Assembly: GCA_964567515.1 (NCBI GenBank)
Contig: CAZMMW010000005.1
Coordinates: forward strand, 1 to 26,208
Reading direction: 5' to 3'
DNA: 26,208 nt
Source of the DNA: JBBIVB01 sp964567515
Lineage (GTDB): Bacteria > Patescibacteriota > Patescibacteriia > Veblenbacterales > UBA10138
The notes under the pieces are model-generated. The model was not told where the DNA came from. It did no database searches and was given only the letters and a program-made list of their open reading frames with translations. A program made the position numbers and the translations under genes. Positions 16,101 to 24,041 of the stretch are shown here, in pieces (position 1 is the first letter of the stretch; each line of letters begins with the position of its first letter).

Positions 16101-17111
16101 CCAATTAAAAAATCAGCAGTGTTGGCTGAATTTCCAGGGACGGTGGAGGTATTAAGTCGCGGTCGGCAAAAAGTTATTAAGTTATCTTATCGTGATGATA
16201 AGCAGGAAATTATTTCTTTGGCTCGTTATCCTGAAAGTAAAATTCTAGTTAAAAAGAACCAGCGGGTTGCTGTAGGTGACTCACTATTTAAAACCACGGA
16301 TGGTACGGAGATAAAGTCATCTTTAACTGGAGTAGTGAGTTTAACTGATAAGGAAGTAAGGATTAAAGGTGAAACTGACATGGTTAAGGAATTATTGGTA
16401 CCGGTTGGTTTTGCGGTATGGGTTAAAGATGGCGATCAGGTAGTTCGGGGACAGCAATTAACGGAGGGACCAATAGATTTATTTAGTTTGCATAATTTGC
16501 GGGATATTGAAGCAGTACAAAAATATATCTTACGTGAAATTCAATATATTTATTCAGTACAAGGCCAGAAATTGAACGATAAACACGTCGAGACTATTAT
16601 TCGACAAATATTTTCACGGGTTTATGTAGTTGATGCCGGAGACACCGAGCTGTTGCCTGGAGAAGTGATTACCTTGGCGCAATTTGAAGATGCTAATGAG
16701 CAGGTTAGGAAAAATGGTCGACCAGCGGAGGGACAAAGACTTTTATTAGGCGTTACTAAAGCCTCTTTATCTACCGATAGTTTCTTGTCAGCCTCGTCTT
16801 TCCAGGAAACCGCTAGGGTTTTAATTGATGCGGCCGTGACCGGGAGATTAGATTATTTACGCGGTCTAAAAGAAAATGTGATTATTGGACGTCTAATTCC
16901 GGCTGGTACCGGTCGGGGCGTATTAAGAGATTTATTGGCGCAAGACATGGAAGTGATTAACAAACAACGGGAGGAGATGCGAGTTAAACGAGAAGCTGAA
17001 CAGCAAGCTCTAGCCGCTCAAGCGCGTCAGATGATGGCCGAACTTGCTGTCCAAGTAGCCGAACCCGGAGAGATTACTAATAGTGTGTTGCCCACCTCAA
17101 TTGAGGAGTAG
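13125..17111 (+). CDS. rpoC: DNA-directed RNA polymerase subunit beta'
   Basis: 1328 residues. It carries the catalytic magnesium site NADFDGDQM (522-530), with the three essential aspartates present. The N-terminal zinc ribbon is C66, C68, C81 and C84 (ECYCGKYKRIRHRGIICDKC). Residues about 155-215 form a charged coiled-coil insertion, KKSDKKEETKERLTLQQERL, in the clamp. The bridge helix/trigger loop region is seen at MESGARGSW-like IESGARGSWAQLTQMMGMKG and at GEPGTQLTMRTFHTGG. The second zinc site uses CKTRRGLCQKC. The protein is complete and ends in an Ala/Glu-rich tail. It is followed within 30 bases by a strong terminator, closing the rpoBC unit. Confidence 0.98.
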   Translation: MFPEKEQYLASDFDSIRLRLASPNDILAWSYGEITKPETINYRTQKPEKDGLFDERIFGPTKDWECYCGKYKRIRHRGIICDKCGVEVTRSVVRRERFGHIKLAAPVSHIWFLRGVPSKIGLVLGLSVQELEKVIYFASFVIISVDGEKKKSLLDQVTDEYKVKRKNIEMEIEKLSVNNKKSDKKEETKERLTLQQERLSKLEEAYEIAKKELKELYPLQILSESQYQDLSLKYGQVFEAGIGAEAIHQLLEQVDLEKEIHELKKQLTTPEATRNKKLVRRLKLFNHLKRVKLRPEWMILTTLPVIPPDLRPMVQLDGGRFATSDLNDLYRRIINRNNRLKRLIELNAPEVICRNEKRMLQEAVDALIDNSARHGKTVTASTGQRRMLKSIADILKGKQGRFRQNLLGKRTDYSGRSVIVVGPRLAIDQCGLPKIMALELFKPFVISKLIEREYVHNVRSANRMIESKADIIWDILEEIVNSSHVLLNRAPTLHRLGIQAFQPVMIEGKAIQISPLVCPAFNADFDGDQMAVHVPITEEAKWEAKEIMLSAKNLLKPATGQPIVSPHQDMILGCYYLTRLIEPAGKIKMLTDDQEAIMAYQEKKVGLQEKIIVRLEGKRLETTVGRILFNSILPKEIRFVNDTMTNKNLKGLVAKCLEIMGTEETARLADKIKDLSFLYLTFSGLSWGMGDLPDLPQRQDLYREADVQITEIEEQYEQGLLTLEERHLKIVTIWARVKDEVTKLCRTALNPQSPVYSMIESGARGSWAQLTQMMGMKGLVTNPAGATIELPVKGNFKEGFDVLEYFISTHGTRKGLSDTALRTSNAGYLTRRLIDVAQDVVIHEEDCNDKQGLLWRREESSEAGDSLGERIKGRFVAEEIVDPENKKVIVAKGEIVTSEHAKLIDSKNVPQVRIRSILTCKTRRGLCQKCYGWDLGFNRIVSLGTAVGIIAAESIGEPGTQLTMRTFHTGGVASVEDITQGLPRVEEIFEARPIKKSAVLAEFPGTVEVLSRGRQKVIKLSYRDDKQEIISLARYPESKILVKKNQRVAVGDSLFKTTDGTEIKSSLTGVVSLTDKEVRIKGETDMVKELLVPVGFAVWVKDGDQVVRGQQLTEGPIDLFSLHNLRDIEAVQKYILREIQYIYSVQGQKLNDKHVETIIRQIFSRVYVVDAGDTELLPGEVITLAQFEDANEQVRKNGRPAEGQRLLLGVTKASLSTDSFLSASSFQETARVLIDAAVTGRLDYLRGLKENVIIGRLIPAGTGRGVLRDLLAQDMEVINKQREEMRVKREAEQQALAAQARQMMAELAVQVAEPGEITNSVLPTSIEE

Positions 17112-17140
17112 ATTAATTGATCGTTGGTTATTGTATATTT

Positions 17141-17166
17141 CCTTCTAAAATTTTAGAAGGTTTTTC
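17141..17166 (+). terminator. Rho-independent terminator after rpoC
   Basis: A perfect palindrome CCTTCTAAAATTTTAGAAGG (17141-17160) is followed directly by TTTTTCT. Confidence 0.92.
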
Positions 17167-17222
17167 TAATTATTAAGATCAATTATTTTTATAAAATATC
17201 TGATGTTAAAAAACAAAAATTA

Positions 17223-17231
17223 TGTTATAAT
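17223..17231 (+). promoter_or_regulatory. Extended -10 promoter for the MFS gene (leaderless)
   Basis: TGTTATAAT joins a TGn extension to a perfect TATAAT and ends 6 nt before the ATG at 17238, so the mRNA should start at the start codon. No clear -35 is seen, as expected for an extended -10 promoter. Confidence 0.7.
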
Positions 17232-17237
17232 TTCATT

Positions 17238-18524
17238 ATGAATCAGCCTAGTACTAGACTTTATGGTTTTAGAGCTTTAATTAAAAAAGTACCGCAGCCA
17301 ATAAAAATTATAGCCGGGATGATGTTTTGGTTTGAATTTGGTTTTGGTTTTATTGATCCCTGGTGGTCTATATATATAGAAAAAATCACTGATAATTTGT
17401 TTATTACCGGCGTTATAATTTCTTTATTCAGTCTGGCCGGTTTAGCGTTGGCTTTGCCTTTGGGACAGGTAATTGATCGTTTTGATCATAAAGTTATTAT
17501 TAGAATTTCACTAGTGATGTATTTAATAGTCGCTGGTCTATATTTTACAGCTGGCTATTTAAATTCTGTAGTTTTATTAGTGGCAGCAGTTTTGATTAAT
17601 GGTGTTAGTTCTATAATCATTTATGAAACGAGCCAGGCCTATGTTGATAATCATTATCAAGGAGACAAATCTTTTAATTATTCTTTCTTTATTACTTTAG
17701 CTGCTATGGGATATATGGTAGGAACCTTGGCCGTTTTGGCAGTGGTAACTTGGTGGCCTTTGTATTATGGTTTTTTAGTAGTGGCTTTATTTGTTTTACT
17801 GACGCTGGTAATTGAAAGACATCTGCCGTCAACCTCTACTCAAACAGCACCAGTTTCTTTAATCTTTAAAGATTTGTTTAGCAGCCAATCCTTCGGTAAA
17901 GCCATTAAAGCTCTGCCACATTATAATCTGTTTTTTTATTTACAAATTGTTGCCATCTTTTGTTTGTTGTTTATACAGTTTGGGTTTATGGTTTTTTTAC
18001 CCTTATTTGGCCTTGAACAACAGTTGAATTTACTACAGATTGGTTTAGTGTCTATTTTTTTTCAGATACCTATATTATTCTCCATGTATTTTGCTACTTT
18101 ATTAGAGTCAGTACCTAAAAAGTATATTGTTTTCTCGTTTTTTACTTTGGTAAGTATATTAATGTTTATATTTTTTATCATTCATTCACCAGCAATCTTT
18201 TTTCTGACTAGTTTTTTATTGTCATCATCATTGGTTATTTTGAATTTGACTATCAGACCGGTAATTTTTTCTCTTTCTCCTGACCACCTGGAGGGTGAGG
18301 CGGCTTCTATTACTAAATTTGCAGAAAAGGCCGCTACTATTAGCGCGCCTTTGGTGGTTGGCTGGTTAGCAGCTACTTATCACATAATTTTTTCTTATAT
18401 GTTATTTGCGGTAATGGCTTTGTTTTTAGGATTAGTTGGTTTTTATTTTTATAATAAATATCACCAGCGAGTGGTAGCTGTAGCTCCGGTTTTTACTAAA
18501 CATGTCAGTCGTTCTGGTAACTAG
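17238..18524 (+). CDS. Major facilitator superfamily transporter
   Basis: 428 residues with about twelve hydrophobic helices in two halves, separated by a polar loop near residues 195-230 (ERHLPSTSTQTAPVSLIFKDLF). The loop between helices 2 and 3 has GQVIDRFDHKVII, which fits MFS motif A (GxxxDRxGRR) with Asp kept. It is a secondary transporter of the inner membrane; there are no residues that identify the substrate and it could be a drug-efflux or sugar-type carrier. It stands in its own unit after the rpoC terminator and before ftsK, 32 nt upstream of the latter. Confidence 0.85.
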   Translation: MNQPSTRLYGFRALIKKVPQPIKIIAGMMFWFEFGFGFIDPWWSIYIEKITDNLFITGVIISLFSLAGLALALPLGQVIDRFDHKVIIRISLVMYLIVAGLYFTAGYLNSVVLLVAAVLINGVSSIIIYETSQAYVDNHYQGDKSFNYSFFITLAAMGYMVGTLAVLAVVTWWPLYYGFLVVALFVLLTLVIERHLPSTSTQTAPVSLIFKDLFSSQSFGKAIKALPHYNLFFYLQIVAIFCLLFIQFGFMVFLPLFGLEQQLNLLQIGLVSIFFQIPILFSMYFATLLESVPKKYIVFSFFTLVSILMFIFFIIHSPAIFFLTSFLLSSSLVILNLTIRPVIFSLSPDHLEGEAASITKFAEKAATISAPLVVGWLAATYHIIFSYMLFAVMALFLGLVGFYFYNKYHQRVVAVAPVFTKHVSRSGN

Positions 18525-18542
18525 AAACCAGCTAAGGTGTTC

Positions 18543-18551
18543 TGCTACAAT
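18543..18551 (+). promoter_or_regulatory. Extended -10 promoter for ftsK
   Basis: TGCTACAAT: a TGn extension and a 5-of-6 match to TATAAT, ending 5 nt before GTG 18557 and 14 nt before ATG 18566. It supports a leaderless or nearly leaderless transcript. Confidence 0.5.
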
Positions 18552-18556
18552 AAATA

Positions 18557-20818
18557 GTGATTACCATGTTCAAATTATTTAGCGATCAATCTAGGAAAAT
18601 AAAAATTGCCGACGGTGACAACGGAACCAAAGCATCTTTACGTTCGGAGACTAAGCACAGTTTATATTTGCTTATTTTATTGGTAGTTAGTTTATTATTG
18701 CTATTATCGTTATTTGGCGCTGCTGGTAGCTGGGGTAATTTCATATATCAAATGTTACGATTACTAGCTGGTTCGGTGGGCAAATTAATGCCTTTCATTT
18801 TCTTGGGTTTTACTTACGCTCTCCTACGACCCAACTTTCGATTATCTCCTCATCATTTTTTGGGAGCGGGTTTAATAGTAGTTGGTTTGACTGGTTTGTG
18901 GCACTCTGGAATTAATTTAGATTTAGCTTGGCAGTTGGCTGGACAAGGATCAGGTGGTGGTTATTTAGGATATTTATCTTTTACGTCATTCTATAAAGTG
19001 ATTGGCTGGTGGCCAACTTTAGGTGTCTTACTGGCCTTAATTGTCGCTGGTTGTTTAATTTTATTTGAAACAACTTTAAGGGGTTTATTTTCTCCTTTAG
19101 TGTATGTAGGTAAAGGATTTAATTCGTTTTGGCGAGGCAGGCGTCAGACTACATCAATTGGGAAGATTAGTGAAACAGATGATAATGAATTAACAACAGA
19201 AAAAAGTGTTTTAGTAGTGAAAAAAATTAAAGATTTGGTACCTGTTCTTAAGATTAAGCGTCCTCAAACTGACGGGTCTCCTATACAGGAGTCATTACCA
19301 AATCTCAAGGCTGTTAAACCAGTGGTGGATGTCCCTATTGATTTATTAACTAAGGTATCAAGCGAGCCCAACAGTGGTGACATAGAAGCGCATAAAGAAA
19401 TCGTTCAGAAAACTTTTGCTAATTTTGGTATTGAAGTGGAAATGGGGGAAGTCTCGATAGGGCCAACAGTTACCCAATATACGTTAAAACCAGCTGAGGG
19501 AGTAAAGCTTTCTCACATTACTAGTTTATCTAATGACTTATCATTAGCATTAGCGGCTCATCCTATTCGTATAGAAGCGCCTATTCCTGGTAAGGCTCTG
19601 GTAGGTATTGAAGTTCCTAATCAAGCCGTAGCTATAGTTTCTTTGCGTGAAATTTTAACTAGTGAAACCTTTCGTAAAAGACGTTCTAATTTAACTGTGG
19701 CTTTAGGCAAAGACGTGTCTGGTCGCGCTTGGATAGCAGATGTAGAAACCATGCCGCATATGTTAATTGCTGGCGCTACCGGTTCTGGCAAATCAGTTTG
19801 TATTAATAGTATGTTAGTTTCACTTTTGTATACTAATTCTCCCGAAGATCTAAAATTGATTATAGTTGATCCTAAGCGAGTAGAGATGTCTTCTTATAAT
19901 AATCTGCCTCATTTATTAACGCCGGTGATTACCGAGATTGATAAAACCATCAGCGCTTTAAAATGGGTAGTATCGGAAATGGATCGGCGTTACCAAGTCT
20001 TAGCCCAAGCTGGTAAACGTAATATTCAAGCTTATAATCAAAACGGCGGACAGATGCCATATATTTTGGTAGTAATAGACGAATTAGCAGATTTAATGGC
20101 TGTGGCAGCCAACGAAGTAGAGGTCGCTATTATAAGATTAGCGCAAATGGCGCGGGCGGTGGGTATTCATTTAGTAGTAGCTACTCAGCGACCCTCAGTC
20201 GATGTGATTACCGGCTTAATCAAAGCTAACATTACTCATCGTTTGGCTTTTTCTGTTGCTTCTAGTGTTGATTCTAGGACTATTTTAGATATTTCAGGGG
20301 CAGAAAAATTATTAGGTCGCGGTGATTGTTTGTATTTAGCACCGCAACTTTCTAAACCTAAAAGATTGCAGGGAGTGTTGGTAACAGATGAAGAAATTAA
20401 TCGTGTCGTAGCTTATTGGAAAGATAAGGCAGAGGCCGTGTTTGATCCCCAAGTGGTAGCTAAAGCCGGTTTAAGCGGTGGGTCTTTGGGCGCTGTTGAT
20501 GATGATTTGTTTACCGAAGCTAAAATGTTGGTGGTGCGTACTGGTAAAGCGTCGGCTTCTTTTTTACAGCGACGTTTGCGGGTAGGTTATGCTCGGGCGG
20601 CGCGTTTAATTGATTTATTAGAACAAGCTGGCGTGGTGGGACCAGGCGAAGGTGCTAAACCACGCGAGGTTTTATTGGGGCCAGAAAGTTTATTATCAGA
20701 TTCAGACGGTTTGGTTGGCCAATCTGATGAGGAAAACATTGACGATTTATCATCGGCTGATATGCCAGAACAGGATTTAGGCGATGATGAAGAAGAACAA
20801 CAACAGGAAAAAATATAA
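18557..20818 (+). CDS. ftsK: FtsK/SpoIIIE-family DNA translocase
   Basis: 753 residues. This membrane-anchored ATPase pumps chromosomal DNA through the division septum. There are about four N-terminal membrane helices (roughly residues 35-170), then a short polar linker, the alpha/beta motor and a C-terminal winged helix. Walker A is GATGSGKS (406-413), followed by IIVDPKRVEMSSYNNLPHL near 438. Walker B is LVVIDELADLM near 506, then ATQRPSVDVITGLIKANI. The gamma domain is at about 650-712 (AKMLVVRTGKASASFLQRRLRVGYARAARL), followed by a very acidic tail. The linker is short compared with E. coli FtsK. The start may be GTG 18557 or ATG 18566. A RodZ-like gene follows after 9 nt. Confidence 0.95.
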   Translation: MITMFKLFSDQSRKIKIADGDNGTKASLRSETKHSLYLLILLVVSLLLLLSLFGAAGSWGNFIYQMLRLLAGSVGKLMPFIFLGFTYALLRPNFRLSPHHFLGAGLIVVGLTGLWHSGINLDLAWQLAGQGSGGGYLGYLSFTSFYKVIGWWPTLGVLLALIVAGCLILFETTLRGLFSPLVYVGKGFNSFWRGRRQTTSIGKISETDDNELTTEKSVLVVKKIKDLVPVLKIKRPQTDGSPIQESLPNLKAVKPVVDVPIDLLTKVSSEPNSGDIEAHKEIVQKTFANFGIEVEMGEVSIGPTVTQYTLKPAEGVKLSHITSLSNDLSLALAAHPIRIEAPIPGKALVGIEVPNQAVAIVSLREILTSETFRKRRSNLTVALGKDVSGRAWIADVETMPHMLIAGATGSGKSVCINSMLVSLLYTNSPEDLKLIIVDPKRVEMSSYNNLPHLLTPVITEIDKTISALKWVVSEMDRRYQVLAQAGKRNIQAYNQNGGQMPYILVVIDELADLMAVAANEVEVAIIRLAQMARAVGIHLVVATQRPSVDVITGLIKANITHRLAFSVASSVDSRTILDISGAEKLLGRGDCLYLAPQLSKPKRLQGVLVTDEEINRVVAYWKDKAEAVFDPQVVAKAGLSGGSLGAVDDDLFTEAKMLVVRTGKASASFLQRRLRVGYARAARLIDLLEQAGVVGPGEGAKPREVLLGPESLLSDSDGLVGQSDEENIDDLSSADMPEQDLGDDEEEQQQEKI

Positions 20819-20827
20819 ATTTTATTT

Positions 20828-21517
20828 ATGATGAAACGTTTTAGCGCCAAAAAGTTGGGCTATATAGGTTCCTTTGGTGAAATTTTACGGCAAGCGCGAA
20901 AGCGTCATGGTTGGTCTTTGTCGCAAATTAGTTTTAATTTAAAAATTCCAGAGCGTTATTTGGCGGCTTTAGAACAGGAAGCGCTGTCAGATCTGCCGGC
21001 TGGTCTTTACGGTTATAAATTTTTGCGCGAGTATGCTAATTTTTTAGACTTGTCGCCAATTCCTTTATTAGCAGAATATCAAGATCGTTTATCTAGTTTT
21101 TCCTCTAATAAAATAAGTTCTAAATTACATCAACGCCGACCGTTTTTTGGTTGGTTTAGCGTTTCTCCGCTTAAACTTTTTTTATCATTGTTATGTTTAA
21201 TTTTATTAATTTATTTAAGCTGGGAAGCAGTGCGTCTTTTTTTGCCGCCGCCGCTGGTCATACTTAATCCACCTACCAATGTTACTACTCAAAATTTAGA
21301 TGTCACTATTATAGGCAAGACTTTACCGGGCGTGAAAGTAACATTAAACGGTGAAATGGTGGCAGTAGATAATGAAGGATTCTTTCATCAGATAGTAGCT
21401 TTGCAGCCAGGTTTAAATACCATTGAGGTATCAGCTGTTCGTTCTTACAGCCAACCAGTCAAGATTTCAAGACAGGTGCTATTAGTACCTACCCTTCCCC
21501 AAAATCCTACACCTTGA
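20828..21517 (+). CDS. RodZ-like membrane protein with HTH domain
   Basis: 229 residues. Residues about 15-80 form a Cro/C1-type helix-turn-helix of the HTH_25 kind (FGEILRQARKRHGWSLSQISFNLKIPERYLAALE). One membrane helix follows at about 115-137 (LKLFLSLLCLILLIYLSW). The outside part, about 140-222, looks like a small beta-sandwich (ILNPPTNVTTQNLDVTIIGKT ... GLNTIEVSAV) related to Ig-like or Glucodextranase_B domains. RodZ links the MreB cytoskeleton to the wall machinery, and a similar role is plausible. The gene begins ATGATG 9 nt after ftsK and is likely co-transcribed. MreB is not in the window, so the function is inferred from architecture. Confidence 0.8.
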   Translation: MMKRFSAKKLGYIGSFGEILRQARKRHGWSLSQISFNLKIPERYLAALEQEALSDLPAGLYGYKFLREYANFLDLSPIPLLAEYQDRLSSFSSNKISSKLHQRRPFFGWFSVSPLKLFLSLLCLILLIYLSWEAVRLFLPPPLVILNPPTNVTTQNLDVTIIGKTLPGVKVTLNGEMVAVDNEGFFHQIVALQPGLNTIEVSAVRSYSQPVKISRQVLLVPTLPQNPTP

Positions 21518-21541
21518 TAAAATAATTGTAGGATTTATTAT

Positions 21542-21748
21542 TGTCGTTCTCAGTCCGTCTAGACGACAGATAAACGTCAGTGGAAATTTTACCTCACTTA
21601 TTGTCTCAAACTTTTAAACAGTGTCATCCTGAACTGGTTTCGGGATCTAAAAGAAAACTTTAGATTCCGAAATAAATTCGGAATGACAAAAAACAAAAAC
21701 CGTCATTCCCGATCCCGTATTAAGTACGGGACAAGCCCTGATCGGGAA
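21542..21748. repeat. Intergenic palindrome cluster including nested-palindrome repeat copy 2
   Basis: The gap 21518-21820 has no gene. It holds TGTCGT 21542-21547 with ACGACA 21563-21568; then 21622-21688, which starts TGTCATCCTGAAC and ends TTCGGAATGACA like copies 1 and 3; then TTCCCGATC 21706-21714 paired with GATCGGGAA 21740-21748, with CCCGTA/TACGGG inside it. These look like a dispersed non-coding repeat family that can fold in RNA or DNA. Confidence 0.75.
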
Positions 21749-21820
21749 ACCAGCGACGACACTAAAAAATATTTAACAACTAACCACAAACCGCTTTCTT
21801 ACTTGCCTAAATAGGAAACT

Positions 21821-22447
21821 ATGAACATGAAAAATCATTACCTCAACTCATCAATTATAACTATTATTGCCGTGTTGTTTGTTTTGCTTATCGCCGCCGG
21901 TTGCAGTGTAATTTTACAGAAACAAGCAGATCTGCAAAAACAGAAGCGACATTCGTTAAGTACAGCAGATACTTCAACTTGGAAAACTTATCGCAATGAG
22001 CAGTATGGGTTTGAGTTTAAATATCCCGCTAGTTGGCGGCAGAAAGCGTCTGACCGGAATAGTGAATTATTAGGTTTTATTTTATCGTCACCTGATTTTC
22101 AAGAAGCTAGTATTGTTTCTAAATCTAAAAATCAGCAACAGTTTAGTATTCCTATTATTAAATCTGGTCAGAGGCTTAAATTTATGCTTGATACTATTCA
22201 AACTACTCCACAAGATATTTTACAAACATGGCAACAAACCGGCGCCGTTCCTATTGATATAAGCGGTATTGAAGGAATGTACAAAGAAGACGGATATTAT
22301 GATTGGAATATGCGAGTAGCATTTACCCCTTCAAGAGAGGAGACTCGAATGTTTAATATTTGGTTTGAGGGATTAAAAAAGGATAGGGATAATAACTATT
22401 TAATATTCAGTCAAATCCTCTCCACCTTCAAATTTATTTCTAAATAA
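21821..22447 (+). CDS. Probable lipoprotein or membrane-anchored protein with PsbP-like domain
   Basis: 208 residues. The N-terminus has a short charged start, a hydrophobic stretch (about 12-27) and AAGCS at 25-29, an imperfect lipobox with Ala at -3, so lipid attachment on Cys28 is possible but not certain. The mature part begins TWKTYRNEQYGFEFKYPASW, the usual opening of PsbP-like or similar solute-handling domains common in CPR secreted proteins. A ribosome site AGGA at 21813-21816, 4 nt before the ATG, supports this start over the ATG at 21827. No further function can be read. It is separated from ftsK-rodZ by a repeat-filled gap and ends 27 nt before recA. Confidence 0.68.
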   Translation: MNMKNHYLNSSIITIIAVLFVLLIAAGCSVILQKQADLQKQKRHSLSTADTSTWKTYRNEQYGFEFKYPASWRQKASDRNSELLGFILSSPDFQEASIVSKSKNQQQFSIPIIKSGQRLKFMLDTIQTTPQDILQTWQQTGAVPIDISGIEGMYKEDGYYDWNMRVAFTPSREETRMFNIWFEGLKKDRDNNYLIFSQILSTFKFISK

Positions 22448-22474
22448 TTTCTCTAAATGATAATATTATAAATT

Positions 22475-23503
22475 ATGTCTCCAACCAAACCCCAAGATGA
22501 AAAATCAGAGCGCCAGCAGGCGGCGCAATTAGCCATTGAACAAATTAAAGAAAAGTTTGGCGCTGGCGCCATTATGAAATTAGGCGAAGCGCATGCTATG
22601 CAAGTGGAGGCTGTTCCTACCGGTTGTTTATCTTTGGATATAGCGTTAGGCGTAGGCGGCGTGCCGCGTGGGCGAGTAATAGAGGTTTTTGGCCCCGAGG
22701 CCTCTGGTAAAACCACCATTGCTTTGCATGTAGTAGCGTCAGTGCAAAAATTCGGCGGTTTGGCTGCTTTTGTGGACGCCGAACACGCTTTAGATCCGGT
22801 ATATGCTAAAAAAATTGGCGTTAAAATAGACGACTTGTTAATTTCCCAGCCAGATACTGGCGAGCAGGCTTTGGATATTGTGGAAACCTTAGTGCGCTCC
22901 AATGCCGTGGATGTTATTGTGGTAGATTCAGTAGCAGCTTTAACCCCAAAAGCCGAGATTGAAGGCGAAATGGGCGATGCTCATATGGGATTGCAAGCCA
23001 GACTGATGAGCCAGGCTCTGCGTAAGTTAACAGCCATAGTATCTAAATCTAAAACTGTTATTATTTTCTTGAATCAAACCAGAATGAAGATAGGAGTTTA
23101 CTTTGGTAACCCAGAAACTACTACAGGGGGAATGGCTTTAAAGTTTTATTCTTCAGTCAGGATGGATATTAGGCGTTTAGCACAAATAAAACAAGGAGAA
23201 AAAATGTTAGGTAATCGTGTGCGGGTTAAAATTGTAAAAAATAAAGTGGCCCCGCCTTTTCAGGTGGCCGAGTTTGATATTATGTATAATGAAGGAATTT
23301 CTTTGGCTGGCGATTTGATTGATATGGGTTTACAATATGATGTTTTAAAAAAGAGCGGTAATACTTTGTCTTTTGGTGAAACCAAATTAGGCGTGGGGCG
23401 CGAGCAAGCACGGGAATTTTTACACCAGGAGACAAAAGTAGCAGAGGAGATTAAAAAAGCAGTTTGGGAGAAAGTAAAGCAGTCTAGATCCGAAGAAAAA
23501 TAG
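22475..23503 (+). CDS. recA: Recombinase RecA
   Basis: 342 residues, usual length. RecA forms filaments on single-stranded DNA and drives homologous recombination and the SOS response. Walker A is GPEASGKTT (73-81). AAFVDAEHALDP and VIVVDSVAALTPKAEIEGEMGD follow, the latter holding Walker B. The DNA-binding loops have MGLQARLMSQALRKLT and FLNQTRMKIGVYFGNPETTTGG, close to the consensus. The C-terminal domain is present and ends in a basic/acidic tail. No Shine-Dalgarno is seen; TGATAATAT at 22458-22466 ends 8 nt before the ATG and suggests a leaderless message. No LexA gene is in the window. Confidence 0.97.
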   Translation: MSPTKPQDEKSERQQAAQLAIEQIKEKFGAGAIMKLGEAHAMQVEAVPTGCLSLDIALGVGGVPRGRVIEVFGPEASGKTTIALHVVASVQKFGGLAAFVDAEHALDPVYAKKIGVKIDDLLISQPDTGEQALDIVETLVRSNAVDVIVVDSVAALTPKAEIEGEMGDAHMGLQARLMSQALRKLTAIVSKSKTVIIFLNQTRMKIGVYFGNPETTTGGMALKFYSSVRMDIRRLAQIKQGEKMLGNRVRVKIVKNKVAPPFQVAEFDIMYNEGISLAGDLIDMGLQYDVLKKSGNTLSFGETKLGVGREQAREFLHQETKVAEEIKKAVWEKVKQSRSEEK

Positions 23504-23640
23504 CCAATTCACTTATCATTGTTGGAATTAAACCGATTAATGTTTGTGTTCAGATTGCACAATTCCGCGCTGATCCATCAGGATCTAGTGCTGGAGTTAA
23601 AGAACAGCGGGCAGTAGAGAAGCAATCATCAAATAAATAA
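23503..23640 (+). other. Open frame without a start codon after recA, possible gene remnant
   Basis: In a frame different from recA, about 45 codons run open to a TAA at 23638. The translation (IVGIKPINVCVQIAQFRADP, then SGSSAGVKEQRAVEKQSSNK) has a coding-like look but no ATG, GTG or TTG in frame. It may be the tail of a lost gene or chance. I recognise no family. Confidence 0.22.
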
Positions 23641-23645
23641 AAAAT

Positions 23646-23668
23646 GGGAAGTATTATTTTTACTTCCC
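23646..23668 (-). terminator. Terminator for the DnaJ-type zinc-finger gene
   Basis: GGGAAGTA (23646-23653) pairs with TACTTCCC (23661-23668). Read on the minus strand it is followed by ATTTTTTATTTATTT. On the plus strand the tail is GAAAAATTTTG, so it serves recA poorly, if at all. Confidence 0.82.
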
Positions 23669-23689
23669 GAAAAATTTTGAATTTAATAT

Positions 23690-23875
23690 TTACCGATCAG
23701 GGTTTTCAAGGGTGTCGTCTTGATTGATTTGTCGGTTTTTAATTTTACCAGTTCCGCCACAGTTGGAGCAGGTTATTTTGTCTAGTCCGTGGTGATTAGG
23801 TACTTTACCTTCGCCGTTGCATATTCGGCAGGTAGTTGAAAAAGGGCTTTCAAAACTATTAGATCCTCGTTTCAT
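23690..23875 (-). CDS. Small DnaJ-type zinc-finger protein
   Basis: 61 residues. It has two CxxCxGxG motifs, CRICNGEG (17-24) and CSNCGGTG (36-43), the pattern of the DnaJ central zinc-binding domain, with no J domain or substrate-binding part. Such small proteins can bind one zinc through the four cysteines; the job is unknown. It has the strongest ribosome site in the window, GGAGG four bases before ATG, unlike most neighbours, and its own promoter and terminator. It is therefore a real independent gene rather than a fragment of dnaJ. Confidence 0.8.
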   Translation of the reverse strand: MKRGSNSFESPFSTTCRICNGEGKVPNHHGLDKITCSNCGGTGKIKNRQINQDDTLENPDR

Positions 23876-23964
23876 TTTTCCTCCAATTTTGAATTAGTGT
23901 TGTTTTTTGATTGTTAAACGGAAATTTACTTTTTAGTAATTTTAAATTATTTATTTATTAAACC

Positions 23965-23993
23965 ATCTTAATATCAGGCAAGGTGTTTGTCAA
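23965..23993 (-). promoter_or_regulatory. Candidate promoter of the zinc-finger gene
   Basis: On the minus strand, TTGACA (23993-23988) is followed after 17 nt by TAAGAT (23970-23965), a 4-of-6 -10. The leader would be about 80 nt, AT-rich, ending in GGAGG. Confidence 0.45.
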
Positions 23994-23999
23994 ATATAA

Positions 24000-24030
24000 A
24001 AAATAGCCCCTTAGTTTGGGGGGCTATTTT
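24000..24030 (-). terminator. Terminator of the rpsF-ssb-rpsR-efp operon
   Basis: AAAATAGCCCC (24000-24010) pairs with GGGGCTATTTT (24020-24030), an 11-bp stem. Read on the minus strand it ends in GGGGCTATTTTTTATA. It lies 11 bases after the efp stop. Confidence 0.93.
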
Positions 24031-24041
24031 GTCATCATAAT

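Noticed and set aside
22453..22902. 149-residue minus-strand frame over the start of recA
   Set aside because: It is a shadow of the recA coding sequence, rich in Ser/Cys/Pro from reverse-strand codon bias.
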